NCBI GenBank assembly: GCA_029582165.1
Contig: CM055872.1
Span: 32,700,261-32,764,260 of the forward strand
Direction of reading: 5' to 3'
Source of the DNA: Portulaca oleracea
Taxonomy: Eukaryota; Streptophyta; Magnoliopsida; Caryophyllales; Portulacaceae
Length of the DNA stretch: 64,000 bases
In this document: in pieces, positions 57,022 to 64,000 of the stretch
How positions within the stretch are numbered: position 1 is the stretch's first letter
Layout of the letters: each line of letters opens with the position of its first letter
The notes under the pieces: model-generated
What the model was told of the DNA's origin: nothing
Databases searched by the model: none
The model's input: only the letters and a program-made list of their open reading frames with translations
Position numbers and translations under genes: made by a program

Positions 57022-58300
57022 GTGAGTTCCTCTCATATTATACTGCCTTCTGTTGCGATTCACGTTGCTTGGTTCTGCTATGTTGTTTCTATTGTTTATT
57101 GTCTTAAGAGGTGATGGCCCCTTATATTTGTCCTCCTTGAGTAGACCATTGCTAACAATAAATGAAGAAACTATTGATACATGCTAAATAAAGAAGGTAA
57201 TGCTTGCATATTTATTCATTTGTCTTTGTTGACATGTTTTTGAATGTTGCTTTTCAAAAGTACATTGAGCACATTCTTTACTCACATGGTAGGATTACGT
57301 GAAAGAGAAACCCATAACGAGCTTGCGCCAGCTCCTAATGTAATGATCTTTGCCTTGGTATACTAAATCAAGTCATAGGCGTTGGTCCCTTTTTGGGCTG
57401 TGGGGTGGGAGATGGTCATGAGAAAAGGGAGGGTCCAAGAATTAGGACGAGGGTTTACCAGAGTGTTTTTATAGGGTGAGAGCGAAGGCGGATGGACACT
57501 TATCCAACTTCACGTATCCATGTCAGAAACATTTGGACTGACACTCTCGAATGCTCTTTGGACACTCAAACACATACCAAACACCAGAAATAACATAAAG
57601 AAGCATGCTTTTGCTAATGGTAATTGTAGAATGTGATCTCTACAAAAAAAATTGATGTTGTTTTCATCCAAATGCAACTCTCTCTAAGTTTAAAAAATGG
57701 TGCAAGTTGTAGACACATATGTAATAACATAATTAGTTATTCTTCAATTTGTGTCCGAAGTGATACAATAAACTTTCCAAAAGTCATGTGCCCACATGTC
57801 AGTGTCGCATCCGTGCCACATGTCGTTGCTTCTTAGGTTGAGAGGAAGACTAAGGGTGGAGGAGTCTACTGATGGGTAAATGAGTTTTAATTGAACAAAA
57901 TGTGGGTTTGTGGGTTATAACCTAGAAGATAATAGGTCCAATGGGTTGGATCTGAATCCGAAGTTTGTATTCGCATTAAGACCCATTGTGCATCCATTTG
58001 ATATGACAAAACCGATGGGTCTAGACCTATTTAATTGAGGCGGCTGCAAAACCTATTGTGACCTCTAGTAGTCGTTCGTGGTTGGCTGCACTGATAATGG
58101 TGTCTAAAGCTTGGTGTGGTGGTGGTGGATCGAGATTGGTCTGTTGATACTTCCTGGCAAATAAATTGGTGGTGTTAGATGAATTAGAGGTGGCAATTTT
58201 TGGAGGGTTTTCTGGTAATGCAGGGTTGGCGACGAGAATCACTAGGGGTGGCTCATTGGTGACCGTCACGACGGGTGTTTTAAATAGTTTCGGCTTTCAT
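57022..58300. other. No recognised feature
   Basis: Follows the last peroxiredoxin exon seen. I looked for the remaining exons (the FYGDFDG region) and did not find them. Otherwise AT-rich, with only chance open frames. Confidence 0.35.
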
Positions 58301-58727
58301 GACTTTTAATTGTTTCAATGAAATTTTGGATTGTGAAAGCTGAGAAGGTTTTGAGCAGTAGTTATGGTAGTAAGATGTGGCCATGGTGCCAATTGGCAAG
58401 AGGGAGCTCGACTTGGTGATACAATATTCTAGACTTGTATTGTGCATGTGAGTCAGTTTGAGGATTAGATAGATGAGCTTGAGTTCAATAGAATTAGTTG
58501 TAGTAGTCAGTTAATCCTGAAACAATAGGGAGCCTATACATAAATGGAAAACTTCATTTTGAAGGCATTGTGATTTGTCACTCATTCTTGTTATCTGTCT
58601 ATGTCTCGAATCTCCTTCAGTGATTCAGAAAGTCTCAGCAAGCATTCTCTCTCTAGTTTACTCTGCCTATTGAATTGATTTCTCGGTCTACTCCTGAAAT
58701 CATTCTTCCAATCAGAATTAGCTATCA
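58301..58727 (+). mobile_element. LTR upstream of gypsy primer site (5' end not placed)
   Basis: The region ends a few bases before a tRNA-iMet primer site and includes a TATA-like CTATACATAAATGG (about 58533-58546). A second LTR copy is not seen in the window, so the 5' end could not be defined. Confidence 0.4.
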
Positions 58728-58730
58728 AGT

Positions 58731-58741
58731 TGGTATCAGAG
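58731..58741 (+). other. Primer-binding site, tRNA-iMet
   Basis: TGGTATCAGAG, followed by GATG. Start of the internal region of the gypsy relic. Confidence 0.75.
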
Positions 58742-58824
58742 GATGTTCCTAGTACCCTAAACCCAAATCATCTCCGCAAATCTAGAAACAAGAAGCAATC
58801 GTTGTGGTTATCAGAAATCATGAA

Positions 58825-59520
58825 TCCATGACAGATGATGTGGTGAAAACTCTGCAAGATCAATTCAATATCTTCGTCAGTGAGTGAACAGAGGGAGTAG
58901 AATGAGTTCATGAGGACTCAACAAGAGGCACAAGGCCCGTAATTCAAGAAGAATCAGACAACCTTGAATAATCCGGTGACATGATTAGGCACCCCAAGTG
59001 ATCTAATTAGCATCTCAAATCAGTCAAGGTAATCATCATGTCTGTGATGGAGGTAATTTCTCTTGATTATCAAGAATTGATTTTCCTAGATTGGTGGGTG
59101 AGGATGTTTCAGGGCGGATATACAAGTGAACACTTTTTTGAGGTTGATTCAAATGGTCCATTATCCAAAGTTAGAATTGTTGTAGAGGACAAAGCATTTC
59201 TTTGGCATCAATCAGATGTGAAGGAAAGGAGGATTGGGAATTGGTGGACTTGGGGGTGTATAAAGAAGCCATATGTGCTGGATATGGGCAACAACCTTTT
59301 GATGATCCCTTGTCAGAACAGATGAACCTAAAACAAGTTGACTCAGCTGAGAATTTCCAAGATTGGTTTGATGCGTTGTTGACCGAAACTGAGTTGTGTT
59401 CTGAGCATAGTATTAGCTGTTTTGTTGTTGGATTACAGTGGGAAATTCAAGACACTAAAATAGGATGTTTAAGCCTAAGATGTTGAGTGGTGCTTATTCC
59501 CTTGCTAAGCTACAAGAATC
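58825..59520 (+). pseudogene. Gypsy gag relic
   Basis: After a damaged leader, frames show PRLVGEDVSG (about 59086-59115) and DPLSEQMNLKQVDSAENFQD (about 59305-59364), then LLTETELCSEHSISCFVVGL (about 59376-59435) and WEIQDTK. This is the plant gypsy gag core as found in elements with a chromodomain or related lineage. Frameshifts and stops throughout. Confidence 0.7.
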
Positions 59521-61700
59521 AACTATAGCTTTTTGGCACAAGTAGGGAAAATTCCTAATGGAAATATCATCACTGACAGAACCCTTAAGATCACATAAGA
59601 AGGGTATGGGTTTATTACCCACCTCTTCCAACGAGTACTTGCTTTGCCATCTCATGGTATGTTTCAACCAGGAAGAGCCATGTTGGTGTTGAGTGTTGAC
59701 AGAAGAGTTTTTACTGCTCAAGAACTTGAAGATAGGAGAGCAAACCATCTGTGTTTCTGCTCTAGTGAGAAATTTTCTCCAGGCACAGGTGTATGGAAAA
59801 GTTGTATTCTTTGCAAGTTATGACCAAGGATGGACAGGCTTAGGCGTGGGAAGGTGGAATCAGTGAAGAGGGTGAACAGTTGATAGAGCAGCAGTTAGGA
59901 GATGAGAATATTGAGCCCTCTATTTCGGTGCACGTTATGTCAGGGGCTAATGCCTACAATACAATGAAAGTTCAAGGGAAGGTTAGGAATAATATCTTGA
60001 ATCTTTTGGTGGATTGGGTTGCCATACCAGAAGTACCTGCCAATTAGGAGTGACAGTTGCTGATGGCCATAAGCTTACGTACTTCATTCTGCAAAGAGTT
60101 TAAATGACAATTACATCGGGTTGAGTTCAGCTCTAATGTGTTGCTCACTCCTTCGAGGAGGTGTGAAATGATTCTGGGCATCCACTGGTTCTCTTCTGAA
60201 GTCCATTTTTATGGGACGTTGAGCAGTTAAAAACAAAGTACAAGATCAGGAAGCATGTCCCTTTTTTTTGGGGGGGGAGGGGAGAGAGAGAGTGTTTTAG
60301 AAATTTAGTGGATTGCTGGCTAAGGTTGACCCTAAGATGTCTCCAATTGTATGCTTTGTAGTTTGCGATTCAATATGCGATTCAGAGAACTTACCGGGTA
60401 GTCAGAGGTACCTCGCCAGTTTGATGTTTGAGCTATTTTCTGAAGTATTTTGAGGAGCCAGTTGGCTTAGCACCATATAGAATGCACGACCTTAAGATTG
60501 TTCTGAAGGGGCTCACCTATAAATGTGATGCCCTACAGGTATCCGACATTGCAAAAACATGTTATTGAACAGATTATGAATGGGATGTTGGAAAAGGGAG
60601 TCATTTAGCCAAGTAAAAGCCCCTTTTGTTCCCTTATTGTTCTGGTTAAGAAAAAGATGACAATTTGAGATTATGAATTGACTATAGAGAGCTCAACAAA
60701 TTTGCAGTGAAGGGCAAGTTTACCATACCATTGATTGAAGAGTTATTGGACAAGTTGCATGGCTCATCAGTTTTTGAAAATTGTCCTGACAGTGGGTCAT
60801 GGCAGATCATAATGGACCCTAGGGATGGTTCTAGGACAACTTTTAGGACACATGAAGGTCAATATTAGTTCTTAGTCATGTGTTTTGGCTCACTAGTGCC
60901 CCATCTACTTTTCAAGCCTCATGAATACCATTTTCAAACCATAAGGAGGTTCATTCAGGTGTTTTTCGATGATATATTGATGCATAGTAGAAATATGGAG
61001 GAGCATGAAGAACATTTAATCACTGCCCGTGATACTCTCAGACATCATACTGTGTTTACAAGGAAAGGGAGGCGCTGTTTTGCTGTCTGTGTGGTGGATT
61101 ATTTGGGTCACATTATTTCCAAGGAGGGGGTTTCAGCTATACCTAAAAATATTGAAGCATTGCAGATATTTGCCTGTATCTATAACTATCAAAAAACTCC
61201 GGCCTTTTGTGTTTTATAGGGTAGTACAGGAACTTTATTAGAGGTTATGGAGTCATCAGCAAGCCTTTAACTGATTTTGTCAAGAAAAATGCATTCACCT
61301 GGGGAACAGAGGCTGAGAAAACTTTGTTGGAGCCTAAAGGGGCATGTATACAAGTATACTGCCCTAGTTTTGGCTCTTCCTGATTTTACTAAGTCTTTTG
61401 TTATCAAGGCAGATGCATAAAGGACATCCTGTGGCTTATATCAGCTAGGCTTTGGCTCCAAGAAATCAGTCTCTGTCTACTTATGAGACTGCTTATAGTT
61501 TTTGTAGTGGAAAAATGGACATCTTACTTGGTTGTAAGGCTTTTTTTTTAATTAATCAGGACAGACCATTTCAGTGTGAAATATATCCTGGAGCAAAAAA
61601 TTGCCAGTCCTTTGGGTATATGAGATAATGTATTAGGAAAAGGATAATGTTGTGATAGGTGCCTTGTCTAGACTTTCTAGTGGGTAAGTGATGGCCCTAT
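59521..61700 (+). pseudogene. Gypsy protease, RT and RNase H relic
   Basis: The protease region is near 59930-60220 (VHVMSGANAYNTMKVQG, then EVPANxGVTVADGHKL). RT runs from about 60530 (PYRYPTLQKHV-like), with SPFCSLIVLVKKK-type and ELNKFAVKGKF-type blocks, to the catalytic FFDDILMHSRNMEEHEEHL (about 60965-61021) and YLGHIISKEGVS (about 61096-61131). RNase H fragments follow to about 61670. Many stops and frameshifts. Confidence 0.75.
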
Positions 61701-61944
61701 CATTGTGTCAGTTGGACACTGATCTGTTGCTAGAGATCCGAGACAATTGGACACAAGATTCACAACTTCTTGATACTATCAACAAATTACAACAAGATTT
61801 AGCCAGTATGCCACACTATTCTTATTAGTGAAGAAGCCAAACTTGGATATGTGACATGGGTACGGCACCATACTGATACAACGATATGTGACTTTTTGAA
61901 ATATTGCAAACAGGACATGTTTGTCTATAAAAATTGAAAAGTAT

Positions 61945-62685
61945 GGCAAAACATGTTAGAGACAAAGGTAAAACCATAATTACCTTGGTGAGGATTTGAT
62001 GTGGTGTGTAGGGAATGGGAACTAGGACAAGGGATGCTACACAAGCTAGAGTGAATTGGGTACAACATGGTACAATGTAGGGTATGTGGGACGATTATGG
62101 GACCATGTGATTTATTTTTAAAAAATACTAATAACAAAAACTTACTACACAACTAAAAATAATTAAATTAAATACTCGTAAAATCTAATAGTTTATTCAA
62201 TTACCTAAAATATGAAAAAATAATTAAAAAAACAAAGTTTCTCATTCCCAGGCCAAGCTTGTCCACAGCCCACCTACCCCGTAATGTGTAATAGTCTCCC
62301 AATATTCTTTAATTTCAAAACAACCCATCTATTCCGCTCCCAAAACTGAAGAGTTATTTCATCTCTCTCCATCCTCCAAGAGACCATGACCCTTCAGATT
62401 TCAATCTTTCTTGAAGAAAACCTTGGACGACTGGAGAACTCCGGCAATTTGGTGTCAGCGTCCTCTTCAACTCGACCTCTATGACCGATTCTACTCTTTC
62501 TTGAAAACCGACCATGGGTCAAATTTGCTTCTTTCTATTTCTCTCTCATCTCGATCTCTCTCCCTCACTCACACTTTCGCACAGACCCGAGACAGCTTGC
62601 TTGTCGAATTGGGACTCGTCCCAGTTTTTTCCGTCCCCTAATTGGCATGATCGAATTGGGACGAGGAACCAGGTAAAACACTCTA
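61945..62685. other. Unidentified insertion in the gypsy relic
   Basis: Separates the RNase H side (to about 61940) from the integrase side (from about 63180). It contains an AT-rich left part and a CT-rich right part with a small frame (62411-62641) ending in a CAG-GTAAAA donor-like site. It may be a captured gene start, but I recognise no protein. Confidence 0.3.
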
Positions 62686-62915
62686 GGGTGTGTTTGGTTG
62701 GTCAATAACCCGGGGAAATGGTCAATTTTCCCGGGTTGACTTATTTGTCCATGTTTGGATGCGGGTTGACTTCGGGAAAGTTTTCATGATGGACCCACCA
62801 TTTTCTTCATTTTCCTAGGGAAAATTTCCCAGTGCGTAAGGAAATTTTTTCCTAGAAATCTTCCCATGAAAACTTGAAAATTTAAAAATTTCTCCTGCTC
62901 CTACCAAACACTCTC
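62686..62915. mobile_element. Tourist-like MITE (PIF/Harbinger type)
   Basis: Ends are GGGTGTGTTTGGTTGG and CCTACCAAACACTCTC (inverted), the Tourist pattern. The flanking triplets CTA and TTA fit a 3 bp duplication with one change. Internal inverted blocks (GGGAAAATTTCCC type) could form a hairpin. It is 230 bp and without coding capacity. It lies within the insertion that splits the gypsy relic. Confidence 0.75.
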
Positions 62916-63179
62916 TTAGAGACAAATATTGTTGGGAAAAGAAATAAAAGAGACAAGAGAAAATAATATAAACTACACTTGTTTTGGTATATGATAAGTT
63001 TGTATTAACAACTAGCAACAAAACTGAAAGGTCTGAATGGTAACGACTTCACTTTCTCCTTAGGTAAAGCAATCATCGTTTGAAAAAAAGTCACTCTCAG
63101 AGATTTATACTTCTCAACTTCTTTCTCTCTCTACCTCTTTTAGCTCTTCGGTCTCCACCTTTTCTCAACATGTTTATAG

Positions 63180-63650
63180 ACCTTGGTAGAATTTTTGAAG
63201 GCATAACTCTACGGGCTTCATAGAATACTTTCATCACATGGAAAGGATACTATCGTTGGTGCTGTGGATCTGCTCAGCAAAATCACTCCCATTTAGTGCA
63301 AAACAAGTGGCCAGGTTTTATTTGAGCACATTTTAGACTACATGGGTTACCTAGAAGTATAATTTGTGATAGAGACCAGATATTCAAAAGTCTTTTTTGG
63401 CAGGAGCTGCGTAGATACCAAAAAGTGTAATTGCTCATGCCTTCAGCTTATTATCCCCAAACGGGTGGACAGTCAGAAGTAATTAATAGGCGTTTGGAGA
63501 CTTATCTAAGATGTATGGCTAGTGAGCAACCTAAAGATTGGGCTTCTTGGATTCCTTTAGCAGTATGGCGGTATGACACTACATACCGTTATGTTGTACA
63601 TTTAATCATTAGTAATGTACTGACTCTAAATTTTGGTAACCCATAAATTC
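63180..63650 (+). pseudogene. Gypsy integrase relic
   Basis: After frame-shifted parts of the core (63220-63400, with a CDRD-like block read as IICDRDQIF), an open frame from 63431 reads MPSAYYPQTGGQSEVINRRL, then ETYLRCMASEQPKDWASWIP, the conserved end of the DDE integrase core. Same element as the gag and RT relics upstream. Confidence 0.8.
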
Positions 63651-64000
63651 TGACTTTCCATCGTTTGGGGATAAATAAGAGTCTCTTTCGGTGATTGTCA
63701 TGAATTCTGGTAAATTTAGGCAAAAACTGGTAAATTTTGATAAAATAGAGTTACCCATGAATTTGACAGTTACAGGGAACAAATTTCAAAGCAGTTTGCG
63801 GACTGACCGACTGACTTCACAGAATGACAGAACAACTAGAATGACTGGTGGTAGATATCCAATATGATTTTTTTTTATTGAATTATATTAATATCTCATC
63901 TACTTATTTTCTAAAGATCTTATCAGTACATTACTAATAATTAAATGTTTCTTTCAAAGATCAAGAGCGCCTGGAAACAATATAGGAAATGTGTTTCGAC
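63651..64000. other. No recognised feature
   Basis: Probably further decayed 3' sequence of the gypsy relic; no LTR boundary is seen before the window ends. Confidence 0.3.

Noticed and set aside
1..64000. tRNA or rRNA genes
   Set aside because: No complete tRNA-like fold or conserved rRNA segment was noticed on reading; the tRNA-related sequences present are 11-18 nt primer sites. A tRNAscan run would be decisive.

Overview
The window is repeat-dense plant nuclear DNA. The support is spliced GT-AG genes of plant type, many LTR retrotransposon remnants with tRNA-iMet or tRNA-Asp primer sites, hAT, Tourist and Mutator-like MITEs, and degenerate CCCTAAA telomere-like repeats. The organism looks like a eudicot. 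A MITE of a type I associate with Caryophyllales (29493-29751) is only a weak hint, and the species cannot be named.

Only one gene looks intact: a SurE-like phosphatase on the minus strand (22909-27763, 10 exons, about 401 aa). I could read every splice junction. Its largest intron holds a hAT MITE and a SINE-like copy, and about 300 bp upstream of its start codon lies a 936 bp Mutator-like element that carries what looks like a cytochrome P450 fragment (28065-29000). A second host-gene relic is an unprocessed, broken peroxiredoxin IIF copy (55290-57021). A plant mobile domain relic lies at 17320-18830.

Most of the rest is transposons inside transposons. 1-3490: solo LTR, long-TIR MITE, unclassified repeat. 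3490-11145: a minus-strand Ty3/gypsy pol split by a plus-strand gypsy array (LTR, gag-pro, RT stub, LTR, gag stub). 11330-16765: a gypsy LTR and gag, interrupted by a solo LTR (13132-16238), itself interrupted by another solo LTR (14156-15898); both have perfect 5 bp target-site duplications. 19400-22130: long hairpin, telomere-like repeats and AT-rich tandem DNA. 29000-35850: MITE, LTR fragments and a plus-strand copia relic. 35857-50564: a minus-strand copia element split by a solo LTR (38490-46690, TSD AGTAG), which is itself split by a complete non-autonomous LTR element (39020-45560, TSD CTCAC) with two LTRs, a tRNA-Asp primer site, no pol, and one long reading frame broken by a single stop. 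51396-53860: an LTR split by another solo LTR (TSD CTTTG). 54445-55178: possible Helitron. 58731-63650: a decayed plus-strand gypsy.

The most interesting signals run across elements. (1) At least six different LTRs carry arrays of short palindromic words, each family with its own word, mostly just upstream of the TATA box. (2) Several LTRs share a GTGGTGTNTCTGTATC-like motif in two or three copies about 46-58 bp apart. (3) The two LTRs of the non-autonomous element differ mainly at their palindromes.
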